The notes beneath the pieces were generated by a model. The model saw nothing but the letters and a program-made list of their open reading frames with translations. It was not told where the DNA came from and made no database searches. Positions 26,075 to 35,389 of a stretch of 49,354 nucleotides of DNA are shown one piece after another. The translations under genes and the position numbers were made by a program. The first letter of the stretch is position 1, and the number at the start of each line of letters is the position of its first letter. This DNA comes from an uncultured Atopobium sp. (GTDB taxonomy: Bacteria > Actinomycetota > Coriobacteriia > Coriobacteriales > Atopobiaceae): assembly GCA_938028565.1 (NCBI GenBank), contig CALIZS010000035.1, positions 1 through 49,354 of the forward strand. Reading direction: 5' to 3'.

Positions 26075-27517
26075 ATGGCTCGCAAAAAGACCAAGATTGT
26101 TTGTACTATGGGTCCTGCTACAGAAAGTGATGAGGTCCTTCGTGAGCTCATTCTTGCTGGTATGAACGTCGCACGTTTTAACTTCTCGCACGGTAGCCAT
26201 GAGTATCACCGCACTATGATTGGTCGCGTTCGTTCTATCTCTGATGAGCTTGGTATTCCTATTGCTATCATGCTTGATACAAAGGGTCCTGAGGTTCGCA
26301 CCGGTCTTCTCGAGGATGGCAAGAAGGTCACCCTTACTACTGGTGATTCCGTTATTGTCACCACTGATGATGACGTCATCGGCAATGCTCAGCGCTTCTC
26401 ACTTGACTACAAGAATCTTCCAAAAGAGGTCAAGAAGGGCTCCATCATCCTTATTGATGACGGTCTCATTGGCCTCGAGGTTGATCACGTTGAGGGCACT
26501 GACATGCACTGCAAGATTATCAACGGTGGTGAGCTTGGCGAGAAGAAGGGCGTAAACGTTCCTAACGTCAACATTGGTCTTCCTTCCGTCACTGAGCAGG
26601 ACCGCGCAGACATCATGTTTGGTTGCGAGCTTGGTATTGACGCAATTGCTGCTTCCTTCATCCGTGACGGCGCTGCAGTTGAGGAGATTCGTAACATCTG
26701 CCGCGAGATGGGTACTCCTAACGTACAGATCTTCCCTAAGATTGAGTCCGCTCTTGGCGTAAAGAACTTTGACGAGATTCTTGCAGCTTCTAACGGCATC
26801 ATGGTTGCCCGTGGTGACCTTGGCGTTGAGGTTCCTGCAGCTGAGGTTCCTCACATCCAGAAGACCGTTATCAAGAAGTGCAACGATGCTTACAAGCCTG
26901 TCATCACTGCAACTCAGATGCTTGACTCTATGATTCGTAACCCTCGCCCAACCCGTGCAGAGGTTACCGACGTTGCTAACGCAATCTACGACGGCACTGA
27001 CTGCGTCATGCTTTCTGGTGAGTCCGCAGCTGGTAAGTACCCTGTTGAGGCAGTAAAGACCATGGCTTCCATCTGCAAGGAGACCGAGAAGTACCTGCCA
27101 GTCAAAGATGTCTATCACCAGCGTGAGGGTCTTAAGAACGTCAACGGTGCTACTGGTTTTGCTGCAGTTGATATGGCAATCCGTGTTGACGCTAAGTGCA
27201 TCATCTGCCCAACACACTCTGGTCGTACCGCTCGCCTTGTTTCTAACTTCCGTCCAAAGCGTCCTCTGTATGCAATGTCTCCATCCGATGAGGCAGTACG
27301 TCGTACCTGCTTCTATTGGGGTGTCTATGCATTCAAGACCTCTGAGCAGGGCACTCTTTCTAACACCATGTACAACGCTTTGAACATTGCAAAGGAAGTT
27401 GGTGTCGTTGAGACCGGTGACATTGTTGTTCTGACTGCTGGCGATCCTCATACCAGCCCACGTCTTGGTGACTACACCACTTCAACTAATGTTGCTATGA
27501 TTTGCCAGATTCAGTAA
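26075..27517 (+). CDS. pyk: Pyruvate kinase
   Basis: A 480-residue enzyme that makes ATP and pyruvate from phosphoenolpyruvate and ADP. The barrel domain opens with KKTKIVCTMGPATES and holds MNVARFNFSHG, DTKGPEVRTG (start of the B domain), IFPKIE with the catalytic Lys, and MVARGDLGVEV for metal binding. The C-terminal domain is complete (LRRQ-like region replaced by VRRTCFYWGVYAFKT). The ATG at 26075 has AAAAGGAG four bases upstream, and a start 10 codons earlier is not needed. Codon use is strongly biased to a few codons, as expected for a highly expressed gene. Confidence 0.96.
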   Translation: MARKKTKIVCTMGPATESDEVLRELILAGMNVARFNFSHGSHEYHRTMIGRVRSISDELGIPIAIMLDTKGPEVRTGLLEDGKKVTLTTGDSVIVTTDDDVIGNAQRFSLDYKNLPKEVKKGSIILIDDGLIGLEVDHVEGTDMHCKIINGGELGEKKGVNVPNVNIGLPSVTEQDRADIMFGCELGIDAIAASFIRDGAAVEEIRNICREMGTPNVQIFPKIESALGVKNFDEILAASNGIMVARGDLGVEVPAAEVPHIQKTVIKKCNDAYKPVITATQMLDSMIRNPRPTRAEVTDVANAIYDGTDCVMLSGESAAGKYPVEAVKTMASICKETEKYLPVKDVYHQREGLKNVNGATGFAAVDMAIRVDAKCIICPTHSGRTARLVSNFRPKRPLYAMSPSDEAVRRTCFYWGVYAFKTSEQGTLSNTMYNALNIAKEVGVVETGDIVVLTAGDPHTSPRLGDYTTSTNVAMICQIQ

Positions 27518-27540
27518 ATCGCATTTCAGCTTTAACGTTA

Positions 27541-27576
27541 TATGCACCCAAGCGCTGCTTGGGTGCATATTTTTTA
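27541..27576 (+). terminator. Terminator of pyk
   Basis: The perfect stem TATGCACCCAAGC / GCTTGGGTGCATA has a 3-nt loop and is followed by TTTTTT, 23 bp after the stop. Confidence 0.93.
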
Positions 27577-27607
27577 CGTGTGATATTTCTCAGCAGCTTG
27601 CCAGTAG

Positions 27608-29341
27608 TTACGCAATTTTCCAGCCGACGGTTTTCTCGCGCATGTTAACAAAATCAGCGTAGATGCCGCCTTCTTTCATGAGAGATTCATGGGTTCCCCG
27701 CTTAACAATGCGACCCTTATCTAGGACAAGTATCTGATTTGCATTGCGCACTGTTTTTAAGCGATGGGCAATCATGATGACAGTCTTAGACTTTGTAAGC
27801 TCAGCAATTGCCCGCTGGAGTTCAAGCTCGTTTTCTGGATCAACATTAGCTGTAGCCTCATCAAGCACCACGATTGGCGCATCTTTTAAAATGGCACGAG
27901 CAATAGAGAGACGCTGACGCTCGCCACCAGAAAGCATTGAGCCACCTTCGCCTAAGCGCGTTTCATATCCGTCAGGTAACGCCTGGATAAACTCTTCACA
28001 GCAGGCACGCTTAGCTGCGTCAACTACTTGCTCATGAGTTGCACTTGGATTGCCAAACTTAATATTGTTCTCAATGGTGTCATCAAAAAGGAATACTCCC
28101 TGAAATACGGTGGAGAAATTTTGGAGCAGGGCGTCAACTTTATAGTCGCGCACATCGCATCCACCAAGGGTCACTTGACCTGCATTTACATCCCAAAAAC
28201 GCTCAATAAGACGGACAAGAGTTGTTTTGCCAGATCCACTTGGCCCCACAATGGCACAAGAGGTGCCTGCGGGAATAGAAAGGCTGACATCTTCAAGAAT
28301 TTGCCTGTCATCGTAGCCAAAGGAAACATGAGAAAGTTCAATGTCACAAGATGCAGCTTTCTCAAGGCCTTCTCCCTCGTCCATTGCGGGGGTGGCGAGA
28401 ATAGCGTTTGTTTGTTCCATTGCAATTTCAAGATTACGCAGAATAGTTGAGAAACGACCAGCAGATTCTAGGCGACTAAACAACATAAATGACATAACTA
28501 CTACGGTTAAACAAGCAGCTGTATCAAGTGTTCCAGAGAGCCACAAACCAACTGATACCAGGCACATGATAATGCTGGTGGCTTTAGAGATAACCATTTG
28601 CAAAACTGAGAAACGAAGCGCCTTAAACTCAAGGTTAAGCGCTTGAACGCGACAATCGTCAACTGCTTTGGCATATTTTCCCTCAACATCATCAATAAGA
28701 GAAAACGCCCTTACTACACTAATGCCGCGGACATATTCAAGAACAGAGCTTATTAAGGTGGTATTAGCAGCTACATACTTATCTGATACATTGCGCACGT
28801 AGGCCTGGAGCAGCTCCATAGTAATGCAGAAAAGAACAAACGTAGCCGCAGTTATAAGGCCTAGTTGCCAACAAAACACAAACAAGAACGCAACAATAAT
28901 TGCAGTTAAAGCTAATCCTCCAACGACCATCATATAGAGCAGGCCGCCAAGATTTTGCATTACATCAAGCTGATTAGTCATAACAGCTGTTACTTCACCC
29001 AGGCTATTCTCGTTAAAATAGCCCATAGGGAGGCGGCGCAGTGTATCTCCAATTTCCGCGCGCTTGGTACCAGCCATACTAAAATTAGCATCACAGAAAT
29101 TCTCGCTCTTAAAATGAGCGCAAATGAACGCTCCTATAATGCTCAGAAGCATAACTCCCAGCGCAGAAAATATCGTCTGAGTTGAGAGTGTATCCGTAGT
29201 AAGAGCAGTAAAAACAATCCAAAGCGCCGTTATTTGTACGCCTTCAAAAAGGCAGCCAAGAATGGTAAAGAAAAGGCCCTTATAGAGTTTCTGGCGATAA
29301 GAACTTCCAAACTGAAAGTACATTTTTAAGACAGATAACAT
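27608..29341 (-). CDS. ABC exporter half-transporter, second subunit
   Basis: A 577-residue fusion of a six-helix membrane domain (residues 1-310) and an ATP-binding domain. The latter has Walker A GPSGSGKTTLVRL, signature LSGGERQRLSIARA, Walker B PIVVLDEATANVD and the H-loop MIAHRL. It is 14 bp after the partner gene, and both carry complete catalytic motifs, so they should form a heterodimeric exporter. The membrane parts recall YbtP/IrtA-type exporters or multidrug transporters, but the substrate cannot be told. GGGGAG stands five bases before the ATG. Confidence 0.87.
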   Translation of the reverse strand: MLSVLKMYFQFGSSYRQKLYKGLFFTILGCLFEGVQITALWIVFTALTTDTLSTQTIFSALGVMLLSIIGAFICAHFKSENFCDANFSMAGTKRAEIGDTLRRLPMGYFNENSLGEVTAVMTNQLDVMQNLGGLLYMMVVGGLALTAIIVAFLFVFCWQLGLITAATFVLFCITMELLQAYVRNVSDKYVAANTTLISSVLEYVRGISVVRAFSLIDDVEGKYAKAVDDCRVQALNLEFKALRFSVLQMVISKATSIIMCLVSVGLWLSGTLDTAACLTVVVMSFMLFSRLESAGRFSTILRNLEIAMEQTNAILATPAMDEGEGLEKAASCDIELSHVSFGYDDRQILEDVSLSIPAGTSCAIVGPSGSGKTTLVRLIERFWDVNAGQVTLGGCDVRDYKVDALLQNFSTVFQGVFLFDDTIENNIKFGNPSATHEQVVDAAKRACCEEFIQALPDGYETRLGEGGSMLSGGERQRLSIARAILKDAPIVVLDEATANVDPENELELQRAIAELTKSKTVIMIAHRLKTVRNANQILVLDKGRIVKRGTHESLMKEGGIYADFVNMREKTVGWKIA

Positions 29342-29355
29342 TGCTACTCCCCTCC

Positions 29356-31155
29356 TTAAGCCTCATCAAGTGCGCCGATATGAGCGCGATACATGGTTGC
29401 ATAGAGCGGACATGTCTCCATAAGCTGCTCGTGCGTACCCTCAGCTTCAATGGAGCCATTATTAACAACAACAATTTTGTCGGCATTTTGTACAGTAGAA
29501 AGGCGGTGCGCGATAACCACCAGCGTTTTACCAGCCACCAGCTTTGCAACTGCAGATTCAACCTCTGCTTCTGATTCTGGATCCGCGTAGGCCGTTGCTT
29601 CGTCGAGCATGATAATAGGTGCATTTTTGAGCATAGCTCGAGCAATTGCCACGCGCTGACGCTCGCCACCAGAAAGGTGACCTCCCGAGCCTCCTACAAC
29701 CGTTTGATAACCATGAGGAAGCGATTGGATAAAGTTGTGGCATCCAGAAGCTTTTGCGCAAGCAATTACCTCTTCATCGGTGGCGTCTTTTTTACCCATC
29801 CTGATATTTTCCATAATTGTCTCATCAAAAAGGTAACTATCTTGATCAACGTAAGCTACAAGGTCCGCGAGTTGAGATGGAGCGCAGGAGCGAATATCTT
29901 GTCCTCCAATAGAAACAGACCCTCCATTTGGATCCCAGAAACCTGCGATAAGCCGTGCAACAGTAGACTTACCTGATCCACTTGGACCAACAAGTGCCGT
30001 AACTTGTCCTGGCTCAATATCTAAAGTAATCCCATGGATTACTTCATTGCTTCCGTACGAGAAACGAACATCACTCAGTTTAATTTCAGTGCCCTCAAGC
30101 GTGCAAGGGACTTCGGCTCTAACCTGATCTGGGTAGTTCAATACCTCAGAAATTTCTTTGACAACAGAACCTACCTGCGCAAGAGAATCCATAAAGCTCA
30201 TTGCTTCAAAGAGCGGCTGAAAAATACCAAGAGAAAGCACGGCACACATAACAAAAGTAGAAGGAGAAAGAGTTCCCTGAAGCACAAACAAGCATCCAAG
30301 GGGCAATACCGTTACTAACGTTGCAGGACCAATTGACAACATGGCATCCTGCCAGATTTGGCAGTGCTTCATCCAATCAATAAAAGCATGGGCAGAGGCA
30401 TAAACAGCTTTTGAGAACTTCTCGTAAGAGCTAGCGGACTGTCCAAAAGCCTTAATTACCTCAATTCCAGACACGTACTCAACTGAGGCATTATTCATCT
30501 CTTTACCAGTTACGATAGTATTCTGATACCAATACTCATAGTCCTTCATCATGCCTGATAAACAAGCAAGTCCCACAATTATGGTCAGCAATGCAGCAAG
30601 AGCAAGACGCCAATCCAAAACAATGAGGTACACAAAAACCACAAAAGCAGCTGTAAGGTTTGAAGTTAATTCAGGAACTGCATGGGCAAGTGTGGTTTCA
30701 ATACTATCGATCTTCTCGACCAAGAGGCGTTTAAGAGAGCCGGATGGCGTATCAAGCACATATCCCATGGGAATAGTTGTCAGCTTCGTTGCTACTCGGG
30801 TGCGCATGTTTGCAATTGTCGAAAACGTTGCCTTATGAGAAACGATAGTTGAAAGGTGGTGAAAAACTATTTTTACGAAATAGCTAAGACCCGCTATAAG
30901 TCCCCAATACAGGTAAAACGACCATTCTTGAATTCCATTAAAGATACCAACCACCATGTTTCCTGCGGCAACGTAAGGAACCATTCCTCCCAAAACGCCA
31001 ATAATGGCAAGGATGACAGAGAGTGCGTACATACCTTTTCTTTCTGACCACTCGAGCAATACTGCAACAGGATTTATTTCAGATTGCTGAGGATCCTGTT
31101 TTGTATTTTGGTTGGACTCAGTAGCTTGAATACTTTGGTTCTGACGATTTGCCAT
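29356..31155 (-). CDS. ABC exporter half-transporter, first subunit
   Basis: A 599-residue membrane and ATPase fusion. The N-terminal 35 residues are hydrophilic and Gln/Asn-rich. Six helices span about 45-320. The ATPase part has GPSGSGKSTVARL, the Q-loop YVDQDSYLFDETI, LSGGERQRVAIARA, PIIMLDEATAYADPE and VIAHRL. In the second motif after Walker B, Ala-Tyr stands where most proteins have Thr-Ser/Ala-Asn. It heads the two-gene unit. The ATG at 31155 has AGGAGG ten bases upstream. A GTG at 31161 or 31176 is also possible. Confidence 0.85.
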   Translation of the reverse strand: MANRQNQSIQATESNQNTKQDPQQSEINPVAVLLEWSERKGMYALSVILAIIGVLGGMVPYVAAGNMVVGIFNGIQEWSFYLYWGLIAGLSYFVKIVFHHLSTIVSHKATFSTIANMRTRVATKLTTIPMGYVLDTPSGSLKRLLVEKIDSIETTLAHAVPELTSNLTAAFVVFVYLIVLDWRLALAALLTIIVGLACLSGMMKDYEYWYQNTIVTGKEMNNASVEYVSGIEVIKAFGQSASSYEKFSKAVYASAHAFIDWMKHCQIWQDAMLSIGPATLVTVLPLGCLFVLQGTLSPSTFVMCAVLSLGIFQPLFEAMSFMDSLAQVGSVVKEISEVLNYPDQVRAEVPCTLEGTEIKLSDVRFSYGSNEVIHGITLDIEPGQVTALVGPSGSGKSTVARLIAGFWDPNGGSVSIGGQDIRSCAPSQLADLVAYVDQDSYLFDETIMENIRMGKKDATDEEVIACAKASGCHNFIQSLPHGYQTVVGGSGGHLSGGERQRVAIARAMLKNAPIIMLDEATAYADPESEAEVESAVAKLVAGKTLVVIAHRLSTVQNADKIVVVNNGSIEAEGTHEQLMETCPLYATMYRAHIGALDEA

Positions 31156-31176
31156 ACCCACACCGCCTCCTGCCAC

Positions 31177-31477
31177 AAACTCACAATGTAGTGTCTGTTA
31201 TTCAGGCTGGCTTTGACAGAGAAAACAAGGCTTCAACTGCCATAAGTTAGCTATATATAACTATTTAATAGTTTCAAACTGCTGAATAGCTAAAACAAGC
31301 TAGTTTTATAAGTAATCGGTAAGTGGTAAGCGCGCTACCTGTAATTAAGACGTGTAAACAATCTCATTAAAATACTTATGAAAGCTTAATCTAACCTCAA
31401 TAATTGGTTAATCTTTATAAGAGACCATGTATCACGAAGACGAGAGGCGTCTTAAACATCTCGAAAGGAAATTGATC
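31177..31477. other. Divergent intergenic region, ABC exporter and DUF4342 genes
   Basis: About 300 bp, A/T-rich, must hold promoters in both directions. It contains the palindrome AACTATT-T-AATAGTT (31259-31273) and, just before the DUF4342 start, the hairpin AAGACG-AGAGG-CGTCTT (31437-31453). A TATAAG (31416-31421) may be a -10 for the plus strand. I see no gene in it. Confidence 0.4.
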
Positions 31478-32020
31478 ATGGAAAAGCTAGAAAAGGTTGA
31501 AGTAATTCGCGAGAAGTGCGGCGTAAGCTACGAGGACGCAAAGGCAGCACTTGACGCTTGTGATGATAATGTTCTTGATGCAATTATTTGGCTCGAGAAG
31601 CAGGGCAAGTCCACTAAGCAGACTGCAAACTATACTACTGAGTCAGCTGCACAGTCAGACGTTTCTCCAGAAATGGAAGCAGCTCAAATTGCCTACCAAG
31701 AATCAAGCAAGAAGTCTGATTTCTCAGAGAATATGTCTTCTCTTTGGGAAAAGTGCAAGGAGCTGTTTAATAAAAGCGTAGAGACAAAATTCATTGTTAC
31801 TCGTCGTGGCGAGCAGTTCATGGCCATGCCAGTAATTATTCCAATTGTTGGTCTATTCCTCTGGGGTGCTACATTCTGGCTGCTCATCATTGGCTTGTTC
31901 TTTGAGATGCGTTATCACATTCAGGGAGCTTATCCTATTGTTGTTGATGTAAATGAGGCAATGGATAAGGCTGCAGATGCAGCGGGTTCCATCAAAAAAG
32001 ATGTTATCGACAAAAAATAA
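31478..32020 (+). CDS. UBA-like/DUF4342 membrane protein
   Basis: A 180-residue protein. Residues 1-45 form a UBA/TS-N-like helical domain (VIREKCGVSYEDAKAALDACDDNVLDAIIWLE), resembling the N-terminus of EF-Ts. Residues around 85-150 form a DUF4342-type part with KFIVTRRGEQFMAMPVIIPIVGLFL and one long hydrophobic segment. The ATG at 31478 has AAAGGA eight bases upstream; a start 17 codons earlier lacks a site and precedes the hairpin. It lies 53 bp before a two-component system, an arrangement I recall from clostridial genomes. It may be regulated by, or feed into, that system. Function unknown. Confidence 0.7.
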   Translation: MEKLEKVEVIREKCGVSYEDAKAALDACDDNVLDAIIWLEKQGKSTKQTANYTTESAAQSDVSPEMEAAQIAYQESSKKSDFSENMSSLWEKCKELFNKSVETKFIVTRRGEQFMAMPVIIPIVGLFLWGATFWLLIIGLFFEMRYHIQGAYPIVVDVNEAMDKAADAAGSIKKDVIDKK

Positions 32021-32073
32021 AATGCAATTGGTTCCAAACCTAAAGTAGAAAACTTCGATATTTAGGCGAGAAA

Positions 32074-32778
32074 ATGATTAAGGTTCTTATCGTTGAAGAC
32101 GAAGAAAAAATCGCACGCTTTATAGAACTCGAGCTTAAACATGAGGGCTATGAAGTAGACAAAGCTCTTGACGGAAGAACCGGAGCTGAAAAAGCGCTGT
32201 CAAATGACTACGACCTTATCTTGCTTGATGTACTTCTCCCCCAGCTTAATGGTCTAGAAGTTCTTAGAAGGATTCGTCGCGAGAAAAACACGCCAACTAT
32301 CATGCTCACTGCTCGTGATTCGGTTATGGATAAAGTAGCTGGTCTCGATGCGGGTGCAGATGACTACCTCACCAAACCTTTTGCGATAGAGGAACTTCTC
32401 GCCCGTATTCGCGTGGCACTCAAACACCACGAGGCAGACAGTTTAAACTCGCCGACAATTCCTCAAACAGCTGCTACAAGCACCTTTACAATTAAGGGTG
32501 TCGCACTTGATGTTGACCGCAGGGAAGTCTGTGCCAAGAACGATACGATTGAACTCACCACTAAGGAATTTGAAGTCCTCCGTATGCTTATGGAACACGC
32601 TGGTGTTGTTATGAGCCGTGAGCGTATTGCATCTGAAGCCCTAGGATATGAGTTTGCTGGAGAAACAAATAACGTAGATGTTCATATTGCCCATCTACGT
32701 GCAAAAATTGACGACCGCTATAACATCAAGCTAATTACTACTGTTCGTGGAGTCGGATATGTCATCAGAGAAGCATAA
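32074..32778 (+). CDS. OmpR/PhoB-family response regulator
   Basis: A 234-residue regulator with an N-terminal receiver domain (VLIVEDEEKIARFIELEL, phospho-acceptor Asp52 in LILLDVLLPQ, Lys in TKPF) and a C-terminal winged-helix domain (LTTKEFEVLRMLMEHAGVV, VDVHIAHLRAKID, TVRGVGYVI). On phosphorylation it should bind DNA as a dimer, with target genes unknown. GGCGAGAA directly before the ATG serves as the ribosome-binding region. The kinase gene overlaps its 3' end by 20 bp. Confidence 0.93.
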   Translation: MIKVLIVEDEEKIARFIELELKHEGYEVDKALDGRTGAEKALSNDYDLILLDVLLPQLNGLEVLRRIRREKNTPTIMLTARDSVMDKVAGLDAGADDYLTKPFAIEELLARIRVALKHHEADSLNSPTIPQTAATSTFTIKGVALDVDRREVCAKNDTIELTTKEFEVLRMLMEHAGVVMSRERIASEALGYEFAGETNNVDVHIAHLRAKIDDRYNIKLITTVRGVGYVIREA

Positions 32779-34129
32779 TCGTTCCACTATACAAGAGCAT
32801 AAAAAGCCTTTCTTTACTCCCTCTGATTCGTCGACAGCTGGAGTAATTACCTGGGGATTTTGGTGGCGTAAGCTGATGAATTACGTCGGCTTTGATCTTT
32901 TTTTACTGGTAAATATTGCTCTGATTTTTATTTATATGTATAACCAGCATGTTCCACAAGGTACTTTTTACCTAGGATTTTTCCCTACTGAGTCTCACTC
33001 TATTTCTCTTACTGGATTCACTTTCTTACACGGACTCTCAAGCCTAAAATACATTGTTCATGGCCCTACTTTTGGCGCAAAAATATTTGATTTAGGCGTA
33101 GAGTTAGCTCGCTTCTGGCCCATGTATATTGCAATTCTTATCTGGGAAATCGTTGATCTGTTGTCATTCTTCGGTGATATGCGTCGTGTCAGAAGAGCTC
33201 TTCAGCCCCTCAATACTCTTGCACTTAAAGCCGACCAACTAGTAAATAGTGATGTTCTTTCTACCGAGGCTACAACAAATGACGTCCTGGTCAAAAGTGA
33301 GAAAATCAGGAGTCTTGAACAGGCAATCGAAGAAGCCAATATCAACGCGCCAAAGATTCAAACGGGCGACCAAGATCTTGCAAGTATTGAGATTGCCTTG
33401 AATAAACTGCTTCAACGCATGCAAGAAGCAAAATTACAACAGATGCGCTTTGTTAATGATGCCAGCCACGAGCTTCGCACGCCTATAGCTGTTATCCGAG
33501 GTTATACTGACATGCTGGATCGCTGGGGTAAGACGGACGAAGCGGTACTTGACGAGTCCATTGCTGCACTCAAATCCGAAAGCGAACACATGCATGACCT
33601 TGTTGAGCAGCTCCTCTTCTTAGCACGCGGAGACGCAGGAAGAAATACCCTCACAAAGAGTAAGCTCAATCTTGCACAGATAACTTCTGAGGTCTGTGAA
33701 GAGTCGGAAATGATTGATTCTACTCACCACTATGCGCTGAAATTTGATCAAGGTGTATTGAAGGATAACCGCTATCAGGTGCTTGCTGATACTGCCATGA
33801 TTAAACAGACTATCCGTATCATCGTGCAAAATGCTGCTCGATATTCTGCTACTCAGACCACCATTTCTTTTAATGTCGCGTATGACGAGAAAACCGTTCA
33901 AGTTTCAATCGAAGATGAGGGCATGGGTATGTCCGAGGCAGCAGCTGCTCATATTTTTGAAAGGTTCTGGAGAGCTGATAACGCACGAATTGAAAGCAAC
34001 GAAGGTTCTGGACTTGGCTTATCCATTGCTAAATGGATTGTCGATAATCATGACGGCTCTATTGAGGTGCTCTCTCGTGAGGGTGTAGGAACACGCTTTA
34101 CCATCGTTTTACCTCGAGAGATGTCATAG
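32759..34129 (+). CDS. Sensor histidine kinase
   Basis: A 456-residue membrane kinase. Two membrane segments (about 38-62 and 115-140) bound a short outer loop of some 50 residues. Then come a linker, the HisKA part with His237 in NDASHELRTPIAVIRGY, and the ATP-binding domain (N-box region NAARYSA, EDEGMGMS, GSGLGLSIAKWIVDNH). The outer loop is too small for a typical ligand domain, so it may sense membrane state or a partner such as the adjacent DUF4342 protein (inference). The ATG at 32759 has GGAG six bases upstream. A GTG four codons earlier is less likely. Confidence 0.92.
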   Translation: MSSEKHNRSTIQEHKKPFFTPSDSSTAGVITWGFWWRKLMNYVGFDLFLLVNIALIFIYMYNQHVPQGTFYLGFFPTESHSISLTGFTFLHGLSSLKYIVHGPTFGAKIFDLGVELARFWPMYIAILIWEIVDLLSFFGDMRRVRRALQPLNTLALKADQLVNSDVLSTEATTNDVLVKSEKIRSLEQAIEEANINAPKIQTGDQDLASIEIALNKLLQRMQEAKLQQMRFVNDASHELRTPIAVIRGYTDMLDRWGKTDEAVLDESIAALKSESEHMHDLVEQLLFLARGDAGRNTLTKSKLNLAQITSEVCEESEMIDSTHHYALKFDQGVLKDNRYQVLADTAMIKQTIRIIVQNAARYSATQTTISFNVAYDEKTVQVSIEDEGMGMSEAAAAHIFERFWRADNARIESNEGSGLGLSIAKWIVDNHDGSIEVLSREGVGTRFTIVLPREMS

Positions 34130-34176
34130 TGAACCTAAAGGCACATCCAAAAGTAAAAGGTCCTTCTCGCCAGTCG

Positions 34177-34637
34177 TGAACTGCCTCCCATTTCTTGGAC
34201 ACGAGAAATAGGAGGTAGTTCATATGCGGGTGATTATGATTCTGCAGCGTGTTAGCGTCTGCTTTTAGGCTTGGCGCACAAAATAGCGCAGCTTTGGTAG
34301 GTTCTGCTGAAGAATCGACATGTTCCTAATCAAGATAGCAGGCAGCTAGGCGGTCGCACTACCTGATATGCATCTCTATGCATAAACTTCATCTAATATG
34401 CTAGAAAATGAATAGCGTCATATAAAAGATTTAACTATAGGTAAATTCCGCACCTAAGGAACACACTTAAGTCAGATATTCTGCTCAATTGCAGGCATAT
34501 TACACTTCTAAGTCAGATATTCTGCATGTTTCAGCTATTTTCGGCGTAATGTATACGTCTTTTTAACAGATTATCTGACTTAGGTGTGTTTTGAACTGCT
34601 TTCTATTTCTCGTGTCCAAGAAATGGGAGGTAGTTCA
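34177..34637. mobile_element. 461-bp element with 46-bp terminal inverted repeats (IS-derivative/MITE-like)
   Basis: The ends begin TGAACT(G/A)CCTCCCATTTCT and are inverted copies of each other over 46 bp (34177-34222 and 34592-34637) with four differences, all transitions. The first 33 bp differ at one base. Each end is itself an imperfect inverted repeat that could fold back. From memory the TGAACTGC...TTGGACAC pattern recalls IS3-family (IS150 group) termini. There is no transposase frame inside and no clear target duplication. It is therefore either a non-autonomous element or an insertion sequence with its core deleted. It fills most of the roughly 600-bp gap after the kinase gene. Confidence 0.6.
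34461..34589. repeat. Second inverted/direct repeat family inside the element
   Basis: A 23-bp unit with the core AAGTCAGATATTCTG occurs at 34461-34483, again in the same direction at 34502-34524, and inverted at 34567-34589 (two differences from the first). The outer two copies bound 129 bp and could be the ends of a smaller inserted element. Confidence 0.5.
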
Positions 34638-34729
34638 CAAATGTCAGGCGCCTTGCAATCAATTGTGGTTTTCTCCTCAATACGTTAGGTTTAACCTTGC
34701 GGTCATCCCAGCTTTTAACCTTACTAAGA

Positions 34730-35389
34730 TTAGTTTTCAGCCTTCTTGATCTTCTCGCCAAGCTTTTTATCAATGAAGACGTAGAGGTAGCCCAGGGCAA
34801 CAAAGACAACAATCAAAATCACAATGGTGAGGGCGACGGTAGGAATTCCCAGCTTGTCAAAGTCCATAAATCCGTAAGGCCAGCGAGACTTCTCTTTAAT
34901 CTGCACACCAAAGCCCAGGACCAAAACAATAATGTACGCAAAATACGTGAGCGGGTACAAAGGCCAGATCAGAGGCTCTTTGAAGCCCATAGTTGGCTTC
35001 TCGTCAAAGAGCAGCCAGTCCAAAACGGCGCAGATAGGAATCACGTCGTGCAGAATAAAATTGTTGAACTTAAAGACGCCGTTAACAAAAACCTCGCCGT
35101 GGTCAAGCAGGAAGTAAGCTACCAGGCCAGTTACGGTAATACCCAGCATAAGCGTGTGCTTGACCGTTGGCATCCATGGCTTCTGAGCGGTCTCAGGATG
35201 CTTGTAAGCCTGGAACAGTGCGCCCCAATAATAGGCAACAAGCAGCAGGTTAGAGATGTTGGTGAAGTAATACAAGAAAGAAACGCGGAAGTTCATTCGG
35301 AAGACGCCCGCAGAATCACACAGCACAAAGGTGCCAATCACAGCAATAAACAGCTTGAAAATAAATGACGCTTTCTTAGATTTAATCAA
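34730..35389 (-). CDS. Pr6Pr-like integral membrane protein
   Basis: A 219-residue protein with six hydrophobic segments. The pattern FRYFTNISNLL-like (here FLYYFTNISNLLLVAYY), then LLDHGEVFVNGVFKFNNFILHDVIPICAVLDWLLF and WPLYPLTYFAYI resembles Pr6Pr family membrane proteins, whose function in bacteria is unknown. The start is TTG at 35389, with AAGGAGG seven bases upstream. A longer frame to 35446 would place that site inside the coding region. It stands alone on the minus strand. Confidence 0.7.
   Translation of the reverse strand: MIKSKKASFIFKLFIAVIGTFVLCDSAGVFRMNFRVSFLYYFTNISNLLLVAYYWGALFQAYKHPETAQKPWMPTVKHTLMLGITVTGLVAYFLLDHGEVFVNGVFKFNNFILHDVIPICAVLDWLLFDEKPTMGFKEPLIWPLYPLTYFAYIIVLVLGFGVQIKEKSRWPYGFMDFDKLGIPTVALTIVILIVVFVALGYLYVFIDKKLGEKIKKAEN

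Noticed and set aside
26399..27451. Open frame of 350 codons on the minus strand
   Set aside because: It is fully opposite pyruvate kinase, a certain gene with biased codon use that leaves long antisense frames. The product shows no domain.
34210..34600. Transposase remnant inside the 461-bp element
   Set aside because: I looked at both strands and found only short frames with no DDE or integrase-like motif.
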